A DNA stretch of 64,000 nucleotides from Actinernus sp. WN-2022. Lineage: Eukaryota > Cnidaria > Anthozoa > Actiniaria > Actinernidae. A program made the position numbers and the translations under genes. The stretch is taken from assembly GCA_030867875.1 (NCBI GenBank), contig JAOWCC010001501.1, positions 26,533,036 to 26,597,035 on the forward strand, given 5' to 3'. A model generated the notes under the pieces. The model worked only from the letters and a program-made list of their open reading frames with translations. It did not search any database and was not told where the DNA came from. Shown here piece by piece: positions 29,968 through 38,789 of this stretch (the first letter of the stretch is position 1; each line of letters opens with the position of its first letter).

Positions 29968-30588
29968 ATGGAAGGCGACTCGATTCAACCGTTTCCATCA
30001 GCACCAAGTATCTATCCACAGATTGCTAACGACACTGGAAAGAACTTTAGACTGCAAACGATCCGAGACACGCTTTCGGACATAGAAGTTCAAGAAAGGC
30101 ACTACGAAGGTGTGCGCAAGAAATATGCACGTTCTCAAGGAATAGTTCATGGTATCGCAGTGGTAACTGGAGGTCTATCTGTGATCTTATCTGGATCTGG
30201 ATTGGGTGTAGCGTTAACTGGGGTTGGAATAGTGATTGGTCTACCACTTGGAGTTATTGGTGGGCTATGTGGAGTAATTTCAGCATCTACGACCCTTGGA
30301 GCTAAGAAGTTAGGAACGAAGGTTTCTAAGCATGAAAGGACAACTATGTTGGCAAAGGCGAAAATCAATACGATTCGCGATCTAGTATCGAAGGCCTTAC
30401 GCGATGAAAACATATCCGACTCCGAATACAGTCTCATCCTGAACGAAGCGAATAAGTATGAGATCATGAGGTCTGAAATTCGTCGTGAGACTTCCATAGG
30501 TGAAAAAAGTCCGGATCGGGTTCGAGCCGAACTCAAGCAAGAAGTGCAAAAGGAAATGCGAGAAAAACTCGGCAGCTTAGTGGGGTAA
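29968..30588 (+). CDS. 206-residue protein with glycine-rich membrane segment between helical arms
   Basis: Helical N-terminal arm (SDIEVQERHYEGVRKKYARS), a long glycine-rich hydrophobic centre at about residues 60-110 (HGIAVVTGGLSVILSGSG, GIVIGLPLGVIGGLCGVIS), then a lysine/glutamate-rich C-terminal arm (SKHERTTMLAKAKINTIRDL). Function unknown; a membrane or virion role is possible. I recall similar proteins from cnidarian genomes near capsid-type genes. Convergent with the TFIIB gene 51 bp away. Confidence 0.75.
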   Translation: MEGDSIQPFPSAPSIYPQIANDTGKNFRLQTIRDTLSDIEVQERHYEGVRKKYARSQGIVHGIAVVTGGLSVILSGSGLGVALTGVGIVIGLPLGVIGGLCGVISASTTLGAKKLGTKVSKHERTTMLAKAKINTIRDLVSKALRDENISDSEYSLILNEANKYEIMRSEIRRETSIGEKSPDRVRAELKQEVQKEMREKLGSLVG

Positions 30589-30639
30589 GAATCGACGTTT
30601 CCTATGAAAGAAACGAACGTGGTTCTCACTTTCACTTCA

Positions 30640-31578
30640 CTAAGTCCTACTGCTAGTTAGCCCATGTCTAGTGTAGATTGGTTCCAAGTGGGAATGGTAA
30701 GAAGACAACTTCTTGACAAAACGCTTGACTGAATTTCCAAATACGTCACATCTTTTAACGACCTCGTTAAGAGACATAGACGATCCTAAACGACGTAGCA
30801 CCTCGTAACTTGCTCCAACAACTTTCGTCTTAATTACCGATCTGCCTATGTTGTTTTCTATCGCTGTAGTAACAACCTCGTGGACTATTTGTTGAACGTC
30901 TATAGGTACTCCTTGAGGATCGAGTTTAAGGAAAGTCGTTGCAATGTGAGGAACTATGCGCTCGGCATCCAAGTCTACATCGATCTTATCGTCGTTGTAC
31001 AGAGAACGTATAAAGACCTCTCCGATACAGATGCCTTTGTTGCTTAGTTGCATGAAGCGAGCAACCTCACCTTTAGATCGGACGAATCCACATTGTATGC
31101 ATGCATGGTAGAGTAGAGAAGCTAAAATATTTCTCTTAGCATCGCTACGCTTGGGATGAACTTTCATTACTTGGGTGAATGCGTCGGCTACGATTCCTAA
31201 CGCGTTCATAGGGAACGATAGGTCATAACTTTGTTTGTAAACAGCGTTGTATGCTCGTAGTTCTTGTAGGAGCGTTTGTCGTTGTAGTTCCGTGTTATCG
31301 CTTTGCTTTGGTTTTGCGCGGTCTAGATCACTTTGATACTGAAATCCGTCCGGACCTACTATACGCAGTCGAGTAGTAATGATTTCGATCTTCGTTTCTT
31401 CACATGGTTCGACCTCGGAAACGAGACCACATGTGGGACATACGAATTCAGTTCCTTGTATTTCCAAGGGGCAGAGACAATCAGGACATGTTTCACTGGT
31501 GTTAATATGTTCCACTTGTGGTTTGATATTCAGGCTTCTACGAATTCCAGGACCAAACAATCTGACTAGCTCGTCCAT
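30640..31578 (-). CDS. TFIIB-like transcription initiation factor encoded by the virus
   Basis: 312 residues from the ATG at 31578. The zinc ribbon has C31-x2-C34 and C47-x2-C50 (CPDC...CPTC), as in TFIIB. Two cyclin-like repeats follow: SDAKRNILASLLYHACIQCG with KGEVARFMQLSNKGI (repeat 1), and VVGASYEVLRRLGSSMSLNE then NSVKRFVKKL (repeat 2). In eukaryotes TFIIB bridges TBP/promoter and RNA polymerase II; large DNA viruses carry divergent versions. Here it would fit recognition of the TATATAGTTATA promoters of the element, by host or unknown polymerase. The start is chosen because the upstream frame is a poly(T) translation. An origin by capture from a host or giant virus is possible. Confidence 0.85.
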   Translation of the reverse strand: MDELVRLFGPGIRRSLNIKPQVEHINTSETCPDCLCPLEIQGTEFVCPTCGLVSEVEPCEETKIEIITTRLRIVGPDGFQYQSDLDRAKPKQSDNTELQRQTLLQELRAYNAVYKQSYDLSFPMNALGIVADAFTQVMKVHPKRSDAKRNILASLLYHACIQCGFVRSKGEVARFMQLSNKGICIGEVFIRSLYNDDKIDVDLDAERIVPHIATTFLKLDPQGVPIDVQQIVHEVVTTAIENNIGRSVIKTKVVGASYEVLRRLGSSMSLNEVVKRCDVFGNSVKRFVKKLSSYHSHLEPIYTRHGLTSSRT

Positions 31579-31610
31579 GATACAACTATAGATGTTTATA
31601 CGTTTAATAG

Positions 31611-31683
31611 AAAAAAAAAAAAAAAAAAAAAAAGAATGAAGAGGGTCACGCAACGACTTTCTTCATTCTTTTTTTTTTTTTTT
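31611..31683. terminator. A23 / GAATGAAG stem / T15 hairpin
   Basis: GAATGAAG at 31634-31641 pairs with CTTCATTC at 31661-31668, extended by the flanking A- and T-runs. The loop is AGGGTCACGCAACGACTTT. It lies past the 3' end of the minus-strand zinc gene and before the TFIIB gene. Confidence 0.7.
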
Positions 31684-31694
31684 CGTGGCTATTC

Positions 31695-32153
31695 CTAATC
31701 GTCCTTCTCGCTCCTCAAGGCAGCCAACACCTTGTTGAGCGCATGGGTGAGAGACTCTCCGAGACCTTCCTCTGGTTCCAGCACTCTTGGTTCCACGGTC
31801 AATGCTACCTCAGCAGGCTCCTCCGGTTCCACCACGTTTGGTTCTGCAAGTTCCTCCTTTCTTGGATCCTCTAGCGTCTTGCTGGACTTCTTAGTGCGTT
31901 TTACATAGACACCGGGACACTTCATCTTGATGGCGAGACGGTCGCATCTTGAGCAAAGCCCGTAACTAGTACGACATCCTTTACCGCACTTCGAGCATGG
32001 TATGAATGGGTCACAGCCTTTTGAGATCTGGAAGTTGTGCTGGGCACAGAACTTCGACGTCTTCGAAATCTGCTTTGGGCATTTCGAGTCCTTCCCTCTC
32101 ATCAACCAATCACAAGTTATTGCGGCGTCTACATTTGAGTTCTTCTTCGACAT
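31695..32153 (-). CDS. cysteine-rich small zinc-binding protein
   Basis: 152 residues. The N-terminal half has C and H residues in zinc-site spacing: CDWLMRGKDSKCPK then FCAQHNF (the C..L.RG....C....YC..H pattern common in giant-virus proteins), then CSKCGKGCRTSYGLCSRCDR. The rest is acidic, with VEP/EEP repeats. Function unknown; a nucleic-acid or transcription role is plausible from its place between the TFIIB gene and the terminal gene. Confidence 0.75.
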   Translation of the reverse strand: MSKKNSNVDAAITCDWLMRGKDSKCPKQISKTSKFCAQHNFQISKGCDPFIPCSKCGKGCRTSYGLCSRCDRLAIKMKCPGVYVKRTKKSSKTLEDPRKEELAEPNVVEPEEPAEVALTVEPRVLEPEEGLGESLTHALNKVLAALRSEKDD

Positions 32154-32256
32154 GTACGTTCGATCTGTATGGTATTAATGCGTACTAAGATGATAACGTA
32201 AGCTAGTATTGTGGAATGGAGGATATATACTAATACCATTTGGTGGTGATATACAG

Positions 32257-32322
32257 TATACTAATCATTCCTTTAACATATACTTCAAGTTGGGATTTTA
32301 GGTGCAAGAATGTCTAGTGACA
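32257..32322. repeat. internal copy of the right-end subterminal sequence
   Basis: ACTAATCATTCCTTTAACAT then ACTTCAAGTTGGGATTTTAG and AAGAATGTCTAGTGAC match 33360-33425 in direct orientation with a few changes. It includes the innermost 38 bp of the right TIR. It lies upstream of the zinc gene. Confidence 0.8.
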
Positions 32323-32380
32323 AAAAAAAAAAGAATGAAGAGGGTCACAACGACTTTCTTCATTCTTCTTTTTTTTTTTT
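32322..32380. terminator. second GAATGAAG hairpin
   Basis: A-run, GAATGAAG, loop AGGGTCACAACGACTTT, CTTCATTC, T-run. The loop is nearly identical to that at 31642-31660. It sits 12 bp past the stop of the right-end gene. Confidence 0.7.
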
Positions 32381-32392
32381 CATTACCTACGT

Positions 32393-33340
32393 TCACTCAT
32401 CTTCTGTGGCTGCGTCCACACTGGCACTATGCTTAGTATTGGCGGCATAAACATCTTGTTGATCATATCTATTCTTCTTCGATGGTTGTCGTACTATGTC
32501 GATCTCAACATCTAGTGGGTACGAAAGTCCCATACTACTTGCACAAATACTTGAGGCGTTGCAAATACCATCGTGAATAGAACCTGGTAGAATGAGTTTG
32601 CTTATGTTGTCGATGTTAAGACCGCTAGAGTTCTCATCAACGAGAGGTTCGTACTTAGTGTTGTCCCCATCGGAGTACGACTTACTTTTGTCAAATAATT
32701 GACCGTTAGGTGTTCCAGTCTTGTAGTCGCACTTCATTCTCATCCTCATTATAGGATTGGGTAAGCAACAACCAGCATTGGTAGTAGAATTTGTGGAAAT
32801 GAACCTTTGTACCATTGAAACCACCTTGGTATTGGGAACAATGATGGCGTCGTGTGGACTGCGTTTCCGTGGATTGCGCATACAGACCTTCTCGTTTTCG
32901 ATTAATTTGCTTATTTCACTTTCAAAGGCCTCATCAAGGTATTCTACTAATTTGAACGTAGGACTCAACTTTTCATCTGCAGGAAGGTCCAATTCTCCCT
33001 TGTCATTTTGCTTAATTGTGATTCCATCTGCCTCCATAGGTATGAGGGCATTCCACTTTTGGAACTGGAGGCAAGGATGTCTATCCCGTTTCTTGCCTGC
33101 ATCTTGTTCGTTGTGTGGTGCTATCTTTCCCACGTGCTTTTCCCCTTCGAACCGAAAGACCGCCGGCTGAGGTCCATCGCCAATATCAAAGAATACGGAA
33201 ACATACTTGCATCCGTTAGGTCCGTTTCTAGGTTGGGTCCAGTCGAATGATACAACGGATCCATGAGATTGTCCATCTTCTTTGGTCTTTTCGAATGCTT
33301 CGACCACATCGCCTACATTGAAAAGCTTTGAACTCGCCAT
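32393..33340 (-). CDS. right-end gene, 315-residue unknown protein (possible replication or early protein)
   Basis: Not recognised. N-terminus MASSKLFNVGDVVEAFEK with HGSVVSFDWTQP and YVSVFFDIGDGPQPAVFRFE looks like a beta-barrel; then a charged middle (LQFQKWNALIPMEADG, FKLVEYLDEAFESEISKL), a cysteine-containing region (NAGCCLPNPIMRMRMKCDY) and an acidic tail. It mirrors the polymerase gene at the other end and has nearly the same leader (TTATATCGAAG.GAGAATGG), so it may be expressed at the same time. A single-stranded-DNA-binding role is only a guess. Confidence 0.8.
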   Translation of the reverse strand: MASSKLFNVGDVVEAFEKTKEDGQSHGSVVSFDWTQPRNGPNGCKYVSVFFDIGDGPQPAVFRFEGEKHVGKIAPHNEQDAGKKRDRHPCLQFQKWNALIPMEADGITIKQNDKGELDLPADEKLSPTFKLVEYLDEAFESEISKLIENEKVCMRNPRKRSPHDAIIVPNTKVVSMVQRFISTNSTTNAGCCLPNPIMRMRMKCDYKTGTPNGQLFDKSKSYSDGDNTKYEPLVDENSSGLNIDNISKLILPGSIHDGICNASSICASSMGLSYPLDVEIDIVRQPSKKNRYDQQDVYAANTKHSASVDAATEDE

Positions 33341-33362
33341 TCTCTCTTCGATATAAATATAT
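33336..33362 (-). promoter_or_regulatory. right-end gene promoter and leader
   Basis: On the minus strand ACTATATATTTATATCGAAG then AGAGAATGG, matching the polymerase leader at 16785-16810 in mirrored position just inside the TIR. Confidence 0.6.
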
Positions 33363-33387
33363 AGTAATCATTCCTTTAACATATACT

Positions 33388-33585
33388 TCAAGTTTGGATT
33401 TTTATGTGTAAGAATGTCTAGTGACACTTTGGCTGACCCTTAGTACCCCCTAGTAGTATAGTCGGCGTCAAAATTATACAACTTTTTGTTGTGCAAGAAA
33501 ACTCAAAAAGTGGATTTCCGAATTCACTTTTTGAGTTTTGTTGTGCAAGAAAAAGTGGTATAATTTTAACTCCGCCTATACTACT
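33388..33585. repeat. right terminal inverted repeat with the same internal palindrome
   Basis: Reverse complement of the left end with about six substitutions and two single-base indels. The 134-bp palindrome is 33452-33585. The end is followed by CGAGC at 33586-33590. Confidence 0.95.
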
Positions 33586-33590
33586 CGAGC
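33586..33590. repeat. target site duplication, right copy (CGAGC)
   Basis: Matches 16477-16481 in direct orientation. Confidence 0.75.
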
Positions 33591-33697
33591 TATTACTCGA
33601 ACATGCGCAGTACCATGACATAGCCCCTTTAAAAATAAGAAATTACATTACATTATTAGTGATTAATACTTTTGAATTACATTTCAATTTTTTGATT

Positions 33698-33950
33698 AGA
33701 GCGGATTTCAATTGAGTGTCGGAAGTGTTTTGGTTTTGCGTTTACTAAGCTCTCCTATTGGCTGAGAAAGTAAACCAACCAATCAGAATCCAAAGTAAAA
33801 CCAAACGCAAATTGGTTTTGGTTTTGCTTTGGTTTGTCATTGGCTCACAGGGAAGCCATTTATGAGTTACTTGTGATTATTCGCTCCTATGATTGGCTGG
33901 CTATGGGTAATTTGCGTTTGGTTTCACTACACTCAACTGAAAACCGCTCT
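33698..33950. mobile_element. 253-bp MITE with ATT target duplication
   Basis: Left end AGAGCGGATTTCAATTGAGT and right end (reversed) AGAGCGGTTTTCAGTTGAGT; ATT at 33695-33697 and 33951-33953. Internal CCAAACGCAAATTGG-type inverted words. A 3-bp duplication suggests a Harbinger-like family. Confidence 0.75.
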
Positions 33951-34049
33951 ATTTTGGACCATCACCAACAGAATAAGCTAGCTTTTCTCGATGCAAGAAC
34001 CGAGCAACATATCGATTTTCGTGCAATCTGGACCGGGAGTGAGATGTGA

Positions 34050-34280
34050 CAAAGGCCTGGCTACTTTGTGCAAATTGATGGCGGTGATTCAGCGCTGGGA
34101 GTGATTTTAAGCGGCATATTTGCTTAAATAGCGCAGGTTAGATAGTAATAGATTCTCATCGTACGCCCCCGCACCCAAGCGCCCCAAGGCTAGGTTTAAG
34201 GGAAGAGACGAGCCCTGCGGCGTACGCTCTTGGAAGTGACAGGTTAACGGATCCGGCCTTGGGAAGACGTGTAGATGAGA
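34050..34280. repeat. CGTACGCC-type hairpin repeat
   Basis: CGTACGCCCCCGCACCCAAG at about 34160 and GGCGTACGCTC at about 34222 form an inverted pair around GGCTAGGTTTAAGGGAAGAG. No gene seen. Confidence 0.35.
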
Positions 34281-34289
34281 ACTAGGGGA

Positions 34290-35290
34290 AAACTAGCGTG
34301 CTCTCCCATAACTCAAATGTCTTAACAGAAGTCGTGCAGCCGCGAATTGAAGGACAGAATCCCGGAGCGCCGCGAATTTGCGCTTCTTCTTCTCCTCTTG
34401 TAAAATAAACGCCTGAAGATCGGAGTCGACCCAAAAGCCAAGGAATTTGACCCGTTTTGCGGTACTGGTACTGACTTCTGGAGACCAATGAAGTACCAGA
34501 GTGAGACCAAGGTTGAGCAGGTAATAAAGGCGGCCGCCTGAGCCAGCTCGAAATTGGACCAACCACAAGCTGCACCGGATAACGGGGGATCCCACTGACC
34601 CACGTCGTGTCGGTCATCTATATATACTATTAGACCCTTTGCACGTTACGTCATAGCCGCCATGTTGGTGTACAGTTCAAACAATAGATTCTTCGTTAGC
34701 TTCTTTTGTTCTGTACACCAACATGGCCGCGATGCCCTTTGTCATTTGAATCTCTGGGGATTGAGTGCAAACCATCTATTGGCTGCATGGGACTCCCAAC
34801 TGGCGGATATAGCTTGTGGCCGCCAGCCCAACGGTGTGGTAAAGGTATGCGCTGGCCTTCCAACCAAACGGAATGGTATTATATGTGAAGTACCAGCCCG
34901 GCCACTGTAGGCCAAAAGACAACACTGTCGGCTGATAACAAAATGTGGTCGTATCCACTTTTGTCGTCAAAGACTGTCTGGAAGTGTGAAGGGGATACAT
35001 AGCGCGGGAGGTTGGAAATGTAATCTAGAGTCAAAAGGGAGGTTCACGATCCATAAGTGCAAAATCGGCGACCCTTACACCTTGGATAAAGTGGGAAAGG
35101 ATTTCCGCCCTCTTAGAATGATTCTGAAGAATATGCGACCATTGGGCGCCGTGTTGGCTCAGCTCTCCGGCCACAAAGTGGTCGGTGAGGTCTCGAAATA
35201 ACAAAACTGATGCAGGAGATGGGTACGGGACTGCGACGCGGGGCCTCTCCCCATCCCTATTGCACCATATTATAACGTTCCGCGAGACCT
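34290..35290 (-). pseudogene. degenerate DIRS-like retrotransposon reverse transcriptase
   Basis: Read on the minus strand in broken frames. A block at about 35110-35230 reads LSQHGAQWSHILQNHSKRAE. At 34776-35000 FGLQWPGWYFTYNTIPFGW and SYIRQLGVPCSQ follow (DIRS-type RT). At 34290-34595 there is KRVKFLGFWVDSDLQAFIL. The YIDD-type catalytic site region is interrupted by a stop and by a small insertion (34637-34741). Not functional. Confidence 0.6.
34637..34741. mobile_element. ~105-bp MITE inside the DIRS-like fragment
   Basis: GCCGCCATGTTGGTGTACAG and its near complement CTGTACACCAACATGGCCGC flank a short centre; outer words CCCTTTG occur on both sides. It splits the reverse transcriptase remnant. 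Confidence 0.65.
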
Positions 35291-35659
35291 CGAGGGGATT
35301 AAAACTAACAGAATCCCGTTTGCGTTTGACGCGGACCTATACGAGGAAGACAAAACAGAACGAGGGGCGTATAAGAGGGTGCAAAGGGCGGGGAAGCCAA
35401 CCGCGAAGCAGTCCCGAAGTACCCCGCCAGGGACGGAGCAATGAAGGATATTAGATAACCCCTTCCGAGACATTCTAGCGGTTGACTGGGATGAAAGAAA
35501 ATACGACAACCGATAAGTAGGTAGAACCACGTTTTTTTATCCGATCTTAAGTTCTTTACATGCGCAAACTAGAACAGCCTAGGCAGTCATAAACGTCGTT
35601 GGCGAGGGCAATTTTTAGCCAAGTGCCCAGTTCTCTGACAGTTGAAACAACGTCTCCGG

Positions 35660-36960
35660 ATCCAAGGGGAAGGGTCGTATTAATAATAATAATAATATAA
35701 TAATAATGTCTTTATTTCACTTAATTAAAAACAAATCAAGTGTTACAAACAAATCTACAGCTAAGGGTTTAAAAATATTATGCATATACAAGTGGTATAA
35801 AAAAATATTTAAAAACTTATTTAAAAAGCTAACCCATATTTAAAAAATAATATATTTACAAAAGCATTCTTAAATCTCTCTGTGTTTACTTTTGGTCGCA
35901 AGCAACTTCTTCTCTGTAGTCTATTAGATCCAGGTTTAATCTTAGGTATACATAGCTTTCTAACGGATGGCCTGGTATATTGTTGATCTTATTTACCATT
36001 TCAGTGTTTATCACTTAGTTTAAGTAGCTCATCAATATTAATATGTCTTGAAAAATACTTCCTTTTAACACATCTATCTAAAAAACATTGTATAGTAGTA
36101 AGTTCGGGAGTTGATGCCTCATAAACAGACAGTCCATATCTAACTTTAGATAGCACAATAGCTTCAAATAAATGGTCCACCTCATCTTGGCTGTATCCTT
36201 CTTTCCGTAAAGTTCTTATTACGTATAGTGATTGGTTGGCACTGCGTAGAATGGCCTTTAAATACTCACTGAAGCGACTACTTTACTGAAAAATGACTCC
36301 CAATATCTTAAGCTTCTCACATTGAGGAATATACTAAAAACAGGTTCATAAGGTTCTTCTATACAATTCCCTTTAAGAAATAGTATCTCTTTACACTGTG
36401 CGTGAAATTAAAGTCGTATCATCTGCGTACTTAATTATAGATAAATCCTTAAAATCCTTGTTTACATCTAAGTCATTCATAAAAATACTAAAAAGGTAAG
36501 GGCCACTTACACTACCTTACGTGGTACCCTGGTTGACTGATTTCCAATCACATACATGGCCATACGAGACTACCCGCTGCTTCCGATTAAATAAAACACT
36601 ATGATACCAGTTAATTATAGTAGGACTAAAAGGCATGGCCTTAAGCTTATCAGATAAAATATGATGCCTTACTGAATCAAATGCCTTGGAAAAATCCATA
36701 CAAAAACTCTCACTGCCTTATTTACAGTTCTTGTCATCTAATAATTGTAGAATATTATGCTGTATTTTTATAAGTGCATTTGTACAGCTTCCTCCTTCAC
36801 GATATACAAACTGATTACAAGATAACACTTCCTGCATTTTGTCTTTACAGAAAGTCTGATAAGCAACTCTTTCAAATACCCTGGCAATTACAGGTGTAAT
36901 ATTCAGAATACCCCTATAACAAGAGCCCATCTGGGCTTTCACTCGGGCCACATGAGATTG
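35660..36960 (-). pseudogene. LINE reverse transcriptase fragments (minus strand)
   Basis: Frames contain TPVIARVFERVAYQTFCKDK, NQFVYREGGSCTNALIKIQH and [20 protein letters not shown], the palm/finger region of an animal non-LTR reverse transcriptase, broken by stops. The rest of the ORF (35700-36500) is degenerate. A further upstream piece of the same kind of LINE is at 38550-38744, so 36960-38549 may be a later insertion or unrelated. Confidence 0.7.
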
Positions 36961-38549
36961 AAGATGAAATACACTTTCATTTGAAATCCTCTTAGTATCA
37001 AGTCGTGCTTTAATTCGCCAGTGAGAACGTCAAAAAAAAAGACTGGTCTATTAATCGCTTTTGTGGCATGACTATGAGAACGCAGGATTCGAACAACAGA
37101 ATACTGGCAATTCAAGTGTATAAATGCAATACAATGACATATTCAGACTTTGAATTTGATTGAAAATAGATCAAAAACTCGGGGAAATGTCCGGCTAAAA
37201 CTGTATGAATAAATGTGAAATGAAACATAAATTTCATAGCAAGAAAAACAATTGTAATTCCTATAAATGAGAAAGCTCTTCTATATTAAGCCGCTTCTCA
37301 TATACACAGACTGTTTCACAAAAAACACTTGCGCTTATCGACACAAGAATTCAGTTGACCTTTCAAATAATTTATTCTGAGGTACGCATACTCTAAATCA
37401 GATGTTAAATAAAGCGATAATTAGAAGGAAAAGTACATTAACAGACAAACTGAGAGGAAATTTATTCAAATCAAAAAGAGTTTACTTACAGTACTTACGT
37501 AACTGAACTTTCGTTTTGGATCTTTTGGTAGTGCACCCACCTTCGTGCACATGTACATATGCACTGAATCGGAATGAAAGTCGAAGCCTACCTCGAACTT
37601 AACTTTCAGCTAACCTGTTTCCTTTCATTCCACAATGAATAATAATCTCATAAAGTAAGCCCGTAGCTTTCAATAAATTTGCCAGTGTCTGAATGAAACA
37701 GCTAGATCTTTTCCAATTTCTCTCACGAGTCACGGCAGAAGACAGTCTCAAGCTACAAAACTTGAATTTTGATCCTCTTCACAGTAACGTAATTTAACGT
37801 CTCAGATATTATATATATGCCCTATTTCAGCTAGCGCTGCTTGGCTCAATTGATGGTTTCTGCCGTCAAAGTTCATTTTTTGTTTCAGTTTTCCCCATAT
37901 TAGCCGACATGTATAATGTCTCGAGCTCTCAATCCAGTAGAAAGACTCTTATTCTGTCGTAAAACATGCCTTAGCTGTACAAGACCGCCCACGATGGAAT
38001 AGATTTCTGACAATGACTCGTTGAAAGTGATATCTCCTTGTCTCGCCTTGTCTGAGAGCTTTGAACTTTCTTATCTGAGCGCGCCTGACGAGATCTAACC
38101 TTTGATTATAATTCGATACCCGTTGATATCCAAACGTGTTTGGATATTGTATTTCGCTTACGTTTCTAAATGTACATTGGATCTGTCCAAACAGCGCTGA
38201 TCGAATGTATTACGGCTCCTGGTTGTTCATGTATTTTTATGGTCAACAAGAGCGCCAGTTGAAATATCCTGAGCCTGTTGGAAGGCTTTCGCCCTCGCGG
38301 GTCGACCATTTTGATTTACTGTATTCACTTATGTAAATACATTTAACCTGGCGATTGTTGCGTGACCAGCACAGTGCAATCTGATTGGTTTGAATTTGAC
38401 CTTTAACGCATGCGCAGAAGCCGTCTGACACCAATTTAAAAAAATAATAATAATAATAACGACTTGCATTTTAAGACTCGGCGCTGCCACAGGCAGCCCG
38501 AGTAATTAGCGTATTCTAGTGGTATGTCTACTTTAGGGAGTGCATGGTG
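36961..38549. other. no gene recognised; lies between two LINE pieces
   Basis: Open frames are short and unlike known proteins. A good donor-like ACGTAAGTACTG occurs on the minus strand near 37485-37500, but no exon could be supported. It may be an insertion into the LINE; termini were not resolved. Confidence 0.35.
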
Positions 38550-38744
38550 TTAGATTTGACTCTTTCCATTGCTTAGGCCAGATGTGTGTGTCGCGAGAGA
38601 GAAGTTCCAGCATTTCAATACAACTGGGGTAAAAATATCTGCATGTTCTTTCCAAACCCAGTATGGTACTTGGTCAGGACCAATTGCTGTATTACGTAAA
38701 CTTGAAAGAGACTTAAGCACTTGTAATCCTCCCGACAGAGTCAT
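38550..38744 (-). pseudogene. LINE reverse transcriptase N-terminal fragment
   Basis: SLRNTAIGPDQVPYWVWKEH and PVVLKCWNFSLATHT match the start of the RT domain in coral-type LINEs (TA.GPD.IPYWVWKE). Same strand as 35660-36960. Confidence 0.6.
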
Positions 38745-38789
38745 AGAGCCGGAGGGATTGGACCACTACCGCGCAGGCTTTGTGCGGTA

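Larger units (their letters stand above)
16482..33585. mobile_element. Polinton/Maverick (adintovirus-like) integrated virus, 17.1 kb
   Basis: Terminal inverted repeats of about 196 bp and a flanking CGAGC duplication define the ends. Inside are the hallmark genes: family-B DNA polymerase with DTDS motif, DDE integrase, Walker A/B packaging ATPase, and capsid-type proteins. It also has genes I do not associate with standard Polintons, namely a TFIIB-like factor and a cysteine-rich zinc protein, both more typical of large nucleocytoplasmic DNA viruses. Gene order is polymerase (+), seven minus-strand genes from the integrase to the major capsid protein, a plus-strand gene convergent with a large minus-strand gene, two plus-strand genes, then three minus-strand genes. 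TIRs differ by about six substitutions and two 1-bp indels. All frames but the polymerase are open, so the copy is not ancient, although the polymerase is broken. Confidence 0.93.
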
